Assembly (NCBI RefSeq): GCF_014196635.1
Contig: NZ_JACIEB010000002.1
Coordinates: 372,001-436,000 of the forward strand
From: Sphingobium fontiphilum
GTDB lineage: Bacteria; Pseudomonadota; Alphaproteobacteria; Sphingomonadales; Sphingomonadaceae
Length of the DNA: 64,000 bases
Reading direction: 5' to 3'
Below, piece after piece: positions 1-7,128 of this stretch (position 1 is the first letter of the stretch; each line of letters opens with the position of its first letter). The notes beneath the pieces are model-generated. The model was not told where the DNA came from, did not search any database, and saw nothing but the letters and a program-made list of their open reading frames with translations. The position numbers and the translations under genes are program-made.

Positions 1-393
1 TGCCGCCCCCCGGAACTTGTCCAGCTCGCCCAGCGTCAGCACATTGTCGCGCAAGGCCCCGCGCATCCGCACGCCGCCCGCCCGGATCGCCGCGACCGTG
101 GGCGTCAGGTCGGTGAAGCTGATGTCGACCTCCACCCAGCGCGCCGTCAGATCGGGATTATTGGGGTCGCCCAGCACGATATTCTCGATCCGCTGGGTGC
201 GCAGGCCGATGTCGATCAGGTCATAACTGCCCCTGACCCCGCGTTTGTTGAATTCACGGTTGATGAAATTTTCAGCGATCGGCGCGCGTTGCGTCCACAG
301 TCCCGCCAGCACGAGCGGAACCATGCCGACGCCGATGCCCAGCCAGCGCAGCCAACCCCGGCGATTATTCTGTTCGCCGATTTCTTCATCCAT
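1..393 (-). CDS. YdbH-family (AsmA-like) inner-membrane protein, N-terminal part only
   Basis: The gene runs off the left edge, so only its first 131 codons are visible, read from an ATG at 393. The residues begin MDEEIGEQNNRRGWLRW. A single hydrophobic segment follows at about residues 14-33, and then a region dominated by short alternating hydrophobic and polar stretches (LGDPNNPDLTARWVEV). This matches the start of YdbH-domain proteins, large membrane-anchored proteins with a long periplasmic beta groove. In Escherichia coli YdbH is one of the AsmA-like proteins, with TamB and YhdP, that move phospholipid between inner and outer membranes. The family assignment comes from recognising the N-terminus and could change once the rest is seen. 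The gene is divergent from radC. I see no clear promoter in the 118-base gap. Confidence 0.6.
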   Translation of the reverse strand, partial: MDEEIGEQNNRRGWLRWLGIGVGMVPLVLAGLWTQRAPIAENFINREFNKRGVRGSYDLIDIGLRTQRIENIVLGDPNNPDLTARWVEVDISFTDLTPTVAAIRAGGVRMRGALRDNVLTLGELDKFRGAA

Positions 394-511
394 GCTTATG
401 GCCAACCCCGGCTTTGACGGTCCCGCATCGCGCGACGCGCGACAGGCGCACAACGTGCCAAGCCCCTTAAATATCCTTGCCCCGCCGAAGTGCAACGCCT
501 AGCCAGAAAAC

Positions 512-1204
512 ATGGCCGATGACGCAGGCAGCAACGACCATGGCGGGACCGGCCATCGCGCGCGCCTGCGCCAGCGCCTGTCGCAGGGGCCGGACGCGCT
601 GCTCGACCATGAACTGGTCGAATATCTGCTGGCGCTGGCCATCCCGCGCCGCGACACCAAGCCGCTGGCCAAGGCGCTGTTGCACCGTTTCGGGGGCCTG
701 GGCGGCCTGATGACCGCCGACTGGCGGGCCATCGCCAAAATGCCGGGCATGGGCGACACCAGCACGGCGGCGATCAAGATCGTGCAGGCGGCGGCCCTGC
801 GGATGCTGAAGGAGCCGGTGACGCAGCGCCCGGTGCTGGCGAGCTGGCAGGCGCTGCTCGATTATCTGCGCGCGGACATGGCCTTTTTGTCGATCGAGCG
901 CGTGCGGGTGCTGCACCTCAACAGCCGCAACATGCTCATCATGGACGATCATATGGGCGACGGCTCCATCGACCAGGCGGCGATCTATGTGCGCGAGGTT
1001 ATCCGTCGCGCCATCGACCTCGGCTCCGCCGCGCTGATCCTCGTCCACAACCACCCCAGCGGCGCGCCGGACCCCAGCCGGCAGGATATCGACATCACCC
1101 GCCAGATCGTCGAGGCGGGTAAAAGGCTGGGCATTTCAGTGCACGATCATATCATCATCGGCGCGCAGGGGCACAGCAGCATGCGGGCCAAGGGGCTACT
1201 TTAA
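512..1204 (+). CDS. radC: RadC/YeeS-type JAB-domain protein
   Basis: This 230-residue protein has the two-part layout of RadC. The N-terminal helix-hairpin-helix-like part covers about residues 15-100, with GLGGLMTADWRAIAKMPGMG near 61-81. The C-terminal JAB/MPN metalloprotease-like domain covers 105-230. The metal-binding motif is complete: H179 and H181 in HNHPSG, and D192. Length is normal for the family. RadC was first named as a DNA repair factor, but its biochemical role is unsettled. The copy sits outside any mobile element here and looks like the ordinary chromosomal one. It stands alone, followed by a lipoprotein gene on the other strand 12 bases beyond its stop. Confidence 0.93.
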   Translation: MADDAGSNDHGGTGHRARLRQRLSQGPDALLDHELVEYLLALAIPRRDTKPLAKALLHRFGGLGGLMTADWRAIAKMPGMGDTSTAAIKIVQAAALRMLKEPVTQRPVLASWQALLDYLRADMAFLSIERVRVLHLNSRNMLIMDDHMGDGSIDQAAIYVREVIRRAIDLGSAALILVHNHPSGAPDPSRQDIDITRQIVEAGKRLGISVHDHIIIGAQGHSSMRAKGLL

Positions 1205-1216
1205 GCGCGGCTCGGT

Positions 1217-1480
1217 TCAATTGCCGTTCTGCGCCACTGCATTGCCGCCAGCCCCGGCGGCATAGTCGGCGTCGGCCTTCGCCCGCATTTCCGCCGCCGC
1301 ATTCTCGGCCGCGCGTTCGGCCGCAGCGGCCAGATTGTCGGCCCGCGCATCAAGGTCCGCCGCCTGATTGTCGAGGGCGTCGGCGCCATTTTCATAGGCC
1401 TGCCCGTTGCCGACCGCCTGCCGCGCGTCGCATCCGGCAAGCGCCGCGATCAGGCCGATGAGCAGCAATTTCTTGTCCAT
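1217..1480 (-). CDS. Small Ala-rich lipoprotein, coiled-coil type
   Basis: An 87-residue protein that starts MDKKLLLIGLIAALAGC, a classic lipoprotein signal with the lipobox cysteine at residue 17. I chose the ATG at 1480 because it places the signal at the very N-terminus. An in-frame start at 1507 would only add nine residues ahead of the signal. The mature part is rich in Ala, Asn, Asp and Glu (NLAAAAERAAENAAAEM) and is probably a helical or coiled-coil segment. I do not recognise a named family. Such small lipoproteins are usually envelope-anchored and lie in the inner leaflet of the outer membrane, but the sequence gives no specific role. It is convergent with radC. The 132 bases upstream hold nothing I can name. 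Confidence 0.7.
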   Translation of the reverse strand: MDKKLLLIGLIAALAGCDARQAVGNGQAYENGADALDNQAADLDARADNLAAAAERAAENAAAEMRAKADADYAAGAGGNAVAQNGN

Positions 1481-1612
1481 GGCGCTTCCTCCCGCCCGGC
1501 CCGCCAATCGCGGCGTCCAGGCCGATGGGGCCGGTCCGCGCCGACGCCCACCCTATCCAGAACCGATGGAGCGCACGCCGGTTCCCGTCCGGCCGCGCCC
1601 CGTTTGGTGGCG

Positions 1613-2056
1613 TTATTTCTTCAGCGAATCCCGGATTTCGCGCAGCAGCACGATGTCCTCTGGCGTCGGCGCGGGTTCGGCAGGCGCAGGCGCGGCTTCC
1701 GGTTCCGCCATCACCTTGTTCACCAGTTTGACCAGCAGGAAGATGATGAAGGCCAGGATCAGGAAATTGACCAGAACGGTCAGGAATTCGCCCCAGCCCA
1801 GCATGGCGACGCCCGCCGCCTTCAGGTCGGCATAGCTGGCCGCATTGCCCTTGAACCCATCGGGAATGTCCCCCAGCCGGATGAAATAGCCGGAAAAATC
1901 AGCGCCGCCGAAAAGATAGCCGACCACCGGCATGATCATGTCGTCGGTCAGCGACTTGGTGATGGTGGCGAAGGCCCCGCCGATGATGACGCCGACGGCC
2001 AGGTCCAGCACATTGCCGCGATTGATGAACGTCTTGAATTCGGAAATCAGTCCCAT
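1613..2056 (-). CDS. mscL: Large-conductance mechanosensitive channel
   Basis: The 147-residue product begins [20 protein letters not shown] and carries the two membrane helices of MscL. TM1 is at about residues 15-45 ([17 protein letters not shown]) and TM2 at about 80-105 ([19 protein letters not shown]). A charged cytoplasmic helix follows at the C-terminus ([15 protein letters not shown]). The homopentameric channel sits in the inner membrane and opens under membrane tension to release solutes during hypo-osmotic shock. The start at 2056 was preferred over longer in-frame openings because it gives the family N-terminus exactly. A Pro/Ala-rich linker ([18 protein letters not shown]) separates TM2 from the C-terminal helix. 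The gene is divergent from lemA, with a 115-base shared upstream region. Confidence 0.96.
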   Translation of the reverse strand: MGLISEFKTFINRGNVLDLAVGVIIGGAFATITKSLTDDMIMPVVGYLFGGADFSGYFIRLGDIPDGFKGNAASYADLKAAGVAMLGWGEFLTVLVNFLILAFIIFLLVKLVNKVMAEPEAAPAPAEPAPTPEDIVLLREIRDSLKK

Positions 2057-2171
2057 GCCCGGTCCCTTGCCTGTTGAACATGCCAATGGATGCAGACGAT
2101 TATCCATGGCCCGTTGCGCCTGCATCATCAACCGCCTATTTCCACTCCCATCATCAGGCGGAGTTTTTCCC

Positions 2172-2774
2172 ATGTCGCTTCTGCGTCGCTTTCGTTCCAT
2201 CCTGCTGCCCGTCATGGGCGCGCTCGTCCTGTCGGCCTGCGGCATCAACAGCGTGCCCACGGCAGAGGAAGAGGCCAAGGCCAAATGGGCCGATGTCCAG
2301 GCGCAATATCAGCGCCGATCGAACCTGATCGGCAACCTTGTGGCGACGGTGAAGGGCGCGGCCAAGCAGGAACAGGATACGCTGGTCCGCGTGACCGAGG
2401 CGCGGGCGAAGGCGACATCGGTGCAGGTCAGCGCCGAAGACCTGTCCGATCCGGCCAAGGTCGCCCAGTTTCAGGAAGCGCAGGCCCAACTGAGCCAGGG
2501 GCTCGGCCGCCTGCTCGCTTCGGTCGAGGCCTATCCCGAACTCAAGTCGAACCAGAATTTCCTGGAACTGCAATCGCAGCTTGAGGGCACGGAAAACCGC
2601 ATCGCCGTCGCCATCCGCGACTATAACGAAGCGGTGCGCGCCTATAACACCCGCATTCGCACCTTCCCCGACGCGATCGGCGCCAAGCTGATCCACGGGG
2701 CCAAGCCCATGACCCCCTATCAGGCGACGACGCCGGGGGCGGAAGAAGCGCCAAAGGTCGATTTCGGCAACTGA
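2172..2774 (+). CDS. lemA: LemA family membrane/lipoprotein
   Basis: A 200-residue LemA protein. It starts [20 protein letters not shown] and has a lipobox-like cysteine at residue 23 (LSACG), then a long helical domain with the family hallmarks [17 protein letters not shown] near 45-62, [19 protein letters not shown] near 125-143 and the C-terminal YNTRIRTFP. LemA is a small helical-bundle protein with its body on the outer side of the inner membrane, and its biochemical role is unknown. It is the first gene of a tight cluster. The TPM-domain gene begins 4 bases after its stop, and LemA beside TPM-domain proteins is a recurring pairing. The ATG at 2172 was chosen over upstream in-frame starts because it places the signal sequence first. 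Confidence 0.93.
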   Translation: MSLLRRFRSILLPVMGALVLSACGINSVPTAEEEAKAKWADVQAQYQRRSNLIGNLVATVKGAAKQEQDTLVRVTEARAKATSVQVSAEDLSDPAKVAQFQEAQAQLSQGLGRLLASVEAYPELKSNQNFLELQSQLEGTENRIAVAIRDYNEAVRAYNTRIRTFPDAIGAKLIHGAKPMTPYQATTPGAEEAPKVDFGN

Positions 2775-2778
2775 CCCG

Positions 2779-3564
2779 ATGATCGCCCGGCTGTTCCTGT
2801 TCCTCGCGCTGCTGGCGCTTGCGCCGGCGGCGCAGGGCCAGACCTTCCCGAAACTGACCGGGCGGGTGGTGGATGCGGCCAACCTGCTCGATCCGGCGCA
2901 GGAAAGCGTGCTGACCCAGAAGCTGGCGGCGCTGGAGACGCAGAGCGGGCGGCAACTGGTGGTCGCCACCATTCCCGATCTTCAGGGCTATGACATCGCC
3001 GATTATGGCTATCGGCTGGGCCGCGAATGGGGCATCGGGGCCAAGGACAAGGATGACGGCGCGCTGCTGATCGTCGCGCCCAACGACCGCAAGCTGCGGA
3101 TAGAGGTCGGTTACGGGCTGGAGGGCATACTGACCGACGCGCTGTCCTCCCGCATCCTCCGCAACGCCATCACGCCCCGGTTCAAGGCGGGCGATTATCC
3201 CGGCGGCATCAACGCGGGGGTCGATGAAATCGGCATGCTGCTCACCCTGCCGCCGGAGGAAGCCGCCGCCCGCGCCAAGGCGGCCGAGCAGGAGGCCAAA
3301 AAGGGCGACGGCGAAGTGCCCTTCGTCGTCATCTTCTGGCTGGTCGTCATCCTCATCATCGTTCTTTCGAGCCTGCGGTCGGGTCGGCGCGGCCGCCGTT
3401 ATCGCAGCGGCGGCGGGCCGGTGATCCTCTGGGGGCCGGGCGACAGCAACTGGGGCGGCGGCTCGTCCTGGGGCGGCGGCGGCGGATCGGGCTGGGGCGG
3501 TGGCGGCGGATTTTCCGGCGGCGGCGGCAGCTTCGGTGGCGGCGGCGCTTCGGGGGACTGGTGA
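2779..3564 (+). CDS. TPM-domain protein with Gly-rich tail
   Basis: This 261-residue protein has a signal peptide (MIARLFLFLALLALAPAAQG), a TPM domain at about residues 25-165 (VVDAANLLDPAQESVL, DKDDGALLIVAPNDRKLRIE, GYGLEGILTDALSSRI), a transmembrane helix at about 183-200 (VPFVVIFWLVVILIIVL), a basic stretch (RSGRRGRRYRSG), and a low-complexity tail of Gly, Ser and Trp repeats ending GGGGASGDW. TPM proteins (relatives of plant TLP18.3/Psb32 and YgcG) face the periplasm. Some bind calcium or have phosphatase-like activity, but the bacterial role is uncertain. The Gly-rich C-terminus is typical of the YgcG type. It lies between lemA and a second TPM gene, and its stop overlaps the next start in TGATG, so the genes are probably translationally coupled. 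Confidence 0.9.
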   Translation: MIARLFLFLALLALAPAAQGQTFPKLTGRVVDAANLLDPAQESVLTQKLAALETQSGRQLVVATIPDLQGYDIADYGYRLGREWGIGAKDKDDGALLIVAPNDRKLRIEVGYGLEGILTDALSSRILRNAITPRFKAGDYPGGINAGVDEIGMLLTLPPEEAAARAKAAEQEAKKGDGEVPFVVIFWLVVILIIVLSSLRSGRRGRRYRSGGGPVILWGPGDSNWGGGSSWGGGGGSGWGGGGGFSGGGGSFGGGGASGDW

Positions 3565-4247
3565 TGGCGCAATTCAGGGAACTGACCGAAGCCGACCATG
3601 GCCGGGTGACGCGCGCAGTCGCCGCCGCCGAAGCGGGCACGGACGGCGAAATCGTCACCATCGTCACCCGCCGGTCCGACAGCTATCATGATGTCGGGCT
3701 GCATTGGGCGGTCGGCGTCACCTTCCTCGCCATGTCGGTCTTCGCCGCCTTCCCCGACTTTTATCGCGGCCTCATCCTGCAGGTGATGGGCGGGTGGGAC
3801 CATGCGTTGTCCGAACGCACGTTCCTGACGGTCCTGCTCTGCGCGCTGATCGTCAAATTTCTCGCTACCCGCTACATCCTCGCCATCATGCCGCTCCGCA
3901 TGGCGCTGACCCCGCGCGCGACCAAATCGCGGCGCGTGCGGCGGCGCGCCATCGCCCTGTTCCGCGCCATGGTGCAGGGGCGCACGCGGGCGAAGACGGG
4001 CGTGCTCATCTACCTTTCCCTCGACGAACATCGCGCCGAACTGGTCGCCGACGCCGCGATCAACGATCAGGTCGCGCCCGAAGTGTGGGGCGAGGCGATG
4101 GCGGCGCTGATCGACGGTGTGCGCGCGGGCGATCCGGCGCGCGGCATGGAGGATGCCGTCCAGCGCGTCGGCGCGGTGCTGGCCCGGCATTTCCCGCGCA
4201 GCGCCGACGACAGCAACGAACTCCCTGACCGGCTGATCGAATTATGA
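3564..4247 (+). CDS. TPM-domain membrane protein (second copy)
   Basis: A 227-residue protein whose ATG shares one base with the upstream stop; a GTG three bases earlier is also in frame. The N-terminus (MAQFRELTEADHGRVTRAVAAAE) starts the TPM domain directly, without a signal peptide. Two hydrophobic segments at about 47-68 (LHWAVGVTFLAMSVFAAF) and 87-110 interrupt it. The C-terminal half (GVLIYLSLDEHRAELVADAAI) carries the rest of the TPM fold, ending RLIEL. This inverted arrangement, with the domain split around membrane helices, differs from its neighbour and suggests that the two form a pair in one membrane complex. That complex is an inference. The stop overlaps the nudix gene start in ATGA. 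Confidence 0.85.
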   Translation: MAQFRELTEADHGRVTRAVAAAEAGTDGEIVTIVTRRSDSYHDVGLHWAVGVTFLAMSVFAAFPDFYRGLILQVMGGWDHALSERTFLTVLLCALIVKFLATRYILAIMPLRMALTPRATKSRRVRRRAIALFRAMVQGRTRAKTGVLIYLSLDEHRAELVADAAINDQVAPEVWGEAMAALIDGVRAGDPARGMEDAVQRVGAVLARHFPRSADDSNELPDRLIEL

Positions 4248-4774
4248 CCGAAGCTGAAGAAATCATGTGGCAGGGCCGCTTCATCACCGCGAAGCGCCGG
4301 GGCCGGTGGGAATATGTCGGTCGCGCGCGCGGCATCCGCGCCGCCGTGATCCTGGCGGTGGAGCAGGCGGCGGAAGGGCCGCATGTCATCCTGGTCGACC
4401 AGTATCGCGTGCCGCTCGGCCGCCGCTGCATCGAATTGCCAGCGGGCCTTGTCGGGGACGATGATGCCGATGAACCGGCCGCCATCGCCGCCGCCCGCGA
4501 GCTGGAGGAGGAAAGCGGCTATCGCGCCGGGCGGATGGAGGATCTGGGCGAATTTTTTTCCTCGCCCGGCATGGTGTCGGAGAGCTTCACCCTGTTTCGC
4601 GCCCATGAGCTGATCCGCGTCGGCGACGGCGGGGGCGTGGCGGGAGAGGACATCATCGTCCACCGCGTGCCGCTGGCGCGCCTCGAAGCGCAGATCGCCC
4701 ACTGGCGTAGCGAAGGCTATGCGATGGACGTGAAATTGCTCCTGTTGCTCGGCGCGGGCATCCTGCCCCGCTGA
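4244..4774 (+). CDS. Nudix hydrolase, ADP-ribose pyrophosphatase type
   Basis: A 176-residue nudix protein with a perfect nudix box near residues 71-93: G, five residues, E, seven residues, then REL, E, EE, S, G, Y. The front half (WEYVGRARGIRAAVILAVEQ) and the segment SPGMVSESFTLFRAHEL, which follows the box, resemble NudF-type ADP-sugar pyrophosphatases. That points to hydrolysis of ADP-ribose or another nucleoside-diphosphate sugar in the cytoplasm. Substrate choice inside the family cannot be read from sequence alone. The ATGA overlap with the preceding TPM gene makes it the fourth member of the lemA-TPM-TPM operon. Its stop lies 3 bases from the convergent DUF6456 gene. Confidence 0.88.
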   Translation: MTEAEEIMWQGRFITAKRRGRWEYVGRARGIRAAVILAVEQAAEGPHVILVDQYRVPLGRRCIELPAGLVGDDDADEPAAIAAARELEEESGYRAGRMEDLGEFFSSPGMVSESFTLFRAHELIRVGDGGGVAGEDIIVHRVPLARLEAQIAHWRSEGYAMDVKLLLLLGAGILPR

Positions 4775-4777
4775 TCG

Positions 4778-5251
4778 TCAGGACGGCACCTTATACCAGT
4801 CCGCCACCCGGTCGAGCGCCAGCGTCAGCACCAGCTTGCCCGCCCGCGTCGGCCAGCCCAGCGCCTTTTCCGCCGCCGCGAGTCCCTCCCCGGCGCAGGC
4901 GACCCGCCACAAAATGTCGGCCAGCCCCGGCCCCGCCGCCCGGATGGCGCCGTCGAACCGCTCCCGCGCCGCCATTTGCGACAGCGAAGGATCATGCGCC
5001 CGCGCCGCGTTCCGCCCGCCCCGCCCGGCCAGCGGCGCACCGTCCCAGCACATGGTGACGCGCGCGCCCAGCCCCGCCCGCTCCCAGTCGCGGCGCAGCG
5101 CGTCGCCCGCATGATAGTGACGGTCGCTGAGCAGCCCGCGCGCATGGAGCCAGCCCAGCGGCGATTCGCCGATATGGACGGACAGGCTCTGCGGCCGGCC
5201 ATCGGGGTCTTCGATCATCTGCTGGACATAGGCGTGGGGGCGTCGGACCAT
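4778..5251 (-). CDS. DUF6456 domain protein
   Basis: A 157-residue protein read from the ATG at 5251 (MVRRPHAYVQQMIEDPDG). Its main part matches what I know of the alphaproteobacterial DUF6456 domain: SPLGWLHARG near 35, DALRRDWERAGLGARVT near 53-70, then a loop, a helix AARERFDGAIRAAGPGLADI, and the closing helix GWPTRAGKLVLTLALDRVADWY. Function is unknown. The domain is found alone or next to helix-turn-helix regions, which suggests a link to transcriptional control, but nothing here proves DNA binding. A longer in-frame opening to 5392 would run through the promoter region shared with the divergent XRE gene and overlap that gene, so I rejected it. Confidence 0.75.
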   Translation of the reverse strand: MVRRPHAYVQQMIEDPDGRPQSLSVHIGESPLGWLHARGLLSDRHYHAGDALRRDWERAGLGARVTMCWDGAPLAGRGGRNAARAHDPSLSQMAARERFDGAIRAAGPGLADILWRVACAGEGLAAAEKALGWPTRAGKLVLTLALDRVADWYKVPS

Positions 5252-5322
5252 GGGCAAAACTCCTTCGCTGATGGAGGAAGGGAAGCCTTGCCATGGCCAT
5301 CCATCTGTAGGACAGGGTAAAC

Positions 5323-5335
5323 AACCAAATAGGTT
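5323..5335. promoter_or_regulatory. AACC-N5-GGTT inverted repeat before the XRE gene
   Basis: In the 95-base gap between the divergent DUF6456 and XRE genes, an AT-rich patch reads AACC AAATA GGTT, ending 11 bases before the XRE gene ATG. It is the most AT-rich stretch nearby and could be the -10 region and/or an autoregulatory operator for the XRE protein. The repeat arms are only 4 bases, so chance is a real possibility. Confidence 0.3.
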
Positions 5336-5346
5336 ATGAACGCCCC

Positions 5347-5910
5347 ATGATAACCCGAATCCGCGACGTCCGCCGGGCCAAAGGCCTGACATTGGAGGAG
5401 GTCGCCGCCCTGTGCGATCCGCCGACCACCGCCCAGACCATCGGGCGGCTGGAAACCGGCGTCCGCACCGTGTCGGTCAAATGGCTTAACCGTATCGCCG
5501 CCGCCCTGAATGTGCCCAGCGCCGATCTGGTCGACATGCCGGGGCAGGACCATATCGACGTCGCCGCGATCATCGGGCCGGAGGGCGCGCGCGCGCCGAC
5601 CCGCGCGCTCCGCTGGACGGCGCCCGTCGCTTCGGGCGCGATGATCGGCGTGGAGGTCGGCGCCAGCACCGGCGATTATCGCGCCGGGGATCAGCTCTGG
5701 TGCGAGCGACTGGCGCCCGAATCCTTTGGCGGCGCGCTCGACCGCGATGTGCTTGTCCCCCTCCCCGCCGGGCGATTCCTTTTCGGCCGCCTGATCGACC
5801 GGGCGAATGGGCGGCTCGCTATATTGCCACCCGACAGCGGCAGCCGCAGGCAGGTGATCGACGAACCGCCATGGATGGCGGTCGCCGCACGGCTCGTCCG
5901 TTCCCTGTGA
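5347..5910 (+). CDS. XRE-family regulator with S24/LexA-like C-terminal domain
   Basis: A 187-residue protein. Residues 1-60 form an XRE helix-turn-helix (MITRIRDVRRAKGLTLEEVA, then TTAQTIGRLETGVRTVSVKW). The helix pattern is complete, but the second helix has a longer than usual insertion, CDPPTTAQT. Residues 75-187 look like an S24 peptidase-type fold: a VEVGASTGDYRAGDQLWC segment where S24 proteins have a GDSM..GD motif, then FLFGRLI and a proline-rich ILPPDSG. The catalytic Ser-Lys pair of self-cleaving LexA relatives is not convincingly present, so I regard it as a non-cleaving sensor domain. It is divergent from the DUF6456 gene, and the two may form a regulator pair. Confidence 0.75.
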   Translation: MITRIRDVRRAKGLTLEEVAALCDPPTTAQTIGRLETGVRTVSVKWLNRIAAALNVPSADLVDMPGQDHIDVAAIIGPEGARAPTRALRWTAPVASGAMIGVEVGASTGDYRAGDQLWCERLAPESFGGALDRDVLVPLPAGRFLFGRLIDRANGRLAILPPDSGSRRQVIDEPPWMAVAARLVRSL

Positions 5911-5955
5911 CCGTGCGCTAACAATCGCGTAACCCCTGGCCTATAGGCAGCATTT

Positions 5956-7128
5956 ATGGCGCTGAACGTCCTCATGCTCTCCACCCTGTTCCCGGACATG
6001 AGCCGCCCCAATTTCGGCGTGTTCGTGGAACGGCAGGCGCGCGAACTGGCCAGCCGCGAAGGGGTGAGCGTCACCGTAGTCGCGCCTGTCGGCCTGCCGC
6101 CATGGCCGCTGTCGCGCGCGCCCCATTATGCCGCGCTGCGCGCCCTGCCCCGGCAGGAACAATGGAAAGACCTGTCCGTCCATCGCCCGCGCTTTCCCAT
6201 CATCCCCAAATTTGGCGGCCGCGCCAATGTGACGACCATGACCCGCGCCCTATTGCCGCTGGTCCGCCGCCTGCACCGGGAAACGCCGTTCGACGTCATC
6301 GACGCCAGCTTCTTCTTCCCCGACGGCCCGGTGGCGCAGCGATTGTCGAAGGCGCTGGGCATCCCCTATTCGGTGAAGGCGCGGGGGGCCGACATCCACT
6401 ATTGGGGCGAGCGCCGGGGCACACGCAGGCTTGTCAAGAAGGCCGCCGACGGCGCGGCCGGCCTGCTCGCCGTCTCCGAAGCCATGCGCCAGTCGATGAT
6501 CGCCATGGGCATCGACGGCGACAAGATCCGCGTCCATTATACCGGTGTCGACCTTGACCGCTTTCAGATCGCGGATCGCGACGAGGCCAAGGCGGCGCTG
6601 GGTTTTGCCGGGCGGCCGGTGATCCTGTCGGTGGGCGCGCTGATCCCGCGCAAGGGGCAGGAACTGCTGGTCCGCGCGCTGCCAGAACTGCCCGATGCGG
6701 TGCTGTTGCTGGCGGGACAGGGGCAGGATCGCACCACGCTGGAAAAGCTCTCGGTGGACCTCAAGGTGGAGGATCGGCTCGGCCTGCTCGGCGGGGTAGC
6801 GCATGGCGGCCTGCCCCGGCTGTTCGCCGCCGCCGATGTGATGGCGCTGCCCTCCGCGTCGGAGGGTCTGGCCAATGCCTGGGTGGAGGCGCTGGCCTGC
6901 GGCACGCCCATCGTCATCAGCGATGTCGGCGGCGCGCGCGAACTGGTCGACCGGCCGTTCGCGGGCCGGATCGTCGAACGCACGCCGCAGGCCATTGCAG
7001 AGGCGATTCGCGCCATCCTGGCCGACCCGCCGGACCGAAACGCGGTGCGCGAAACCGCGCTGCGCTTCACCTGGGCCGCCAATGGCGACACGCTGGTCGC
7101 CCATCTGCGCGCGATTGCGGGGGTTTAG
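5956..7128 (+). CDS. Glycosyltransferase family 4 protein
   Basis: A 390-residue GT-B glycosyltransferase. The N-terminal domain opens MALNVLMLSTLFPDMSRPNF, typical of GT4 enzymes, with a glycine-rich acceptor loop (NFGVFVERQARELASR). The C-terminal nucleotide-sugar domain has VGALIPRKGQELLVRALPEL near 233-252, FAAADVMALPSASEGLANAW near 295-314 and the E-x7-E element in EGLANAWVEA. It likely transfers a sugar from a nucleotide donor to a lipid- or polymer-linked acceptor at the cytoplasmic face. Donor and acceptor cannot be inferred. It is not physically joined to the capsule operon, but several similar enzymes occur within 25 kb. Its last three bases overlap the convergent oxidoreductase gene. 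Confidence 0.9.
   Translation: MALNVLMLSTLFPDMSRPNFGVFVERQARELASREGVSVTVVAPVGLPPWPLSRAPHYAALRALPRQEQWKDLSVHRPRFPIIPKFGGRANVTTMTRALLPLVRRLHRETPFDVIDASFFFPDGPVAQRLSKALGIPYSVKARGADIHYWGERRGTRRLVKKAADGAAGLLAVSEAMRQSMIAMGIDGDKIRVHYTGVDLDRFQIADRDEAKAALGFAGRPVILSVGALIPRKGQELLVRALPELPDAVLLLAGQGQDRTTLEKLSVDLKVEDRLGLLGGVAHGGLPRLFAAADVMALPSASEGLANAWVEALACGTPIVISDVGGARELVDRPFAGRIVERTPQAIAEAIRAILADPPDRNAVRETALRFTWAANGDTLVAHLRAIAGV

Noticed and set aside
3438-3555. Tandem GGCGGC-type repeat as a genomic repeat element
   Set aside because: It is the Gly-rich coding tail of the TPM protein, not a mobile or satellite repeat.
7125-7128. A frameshift that removed the C-terminal domain of the oxidoreductase
   Set aside because: The glycosyltransferase on the other strand is full length and immediately convergent, so no remnant of the domain can be present.
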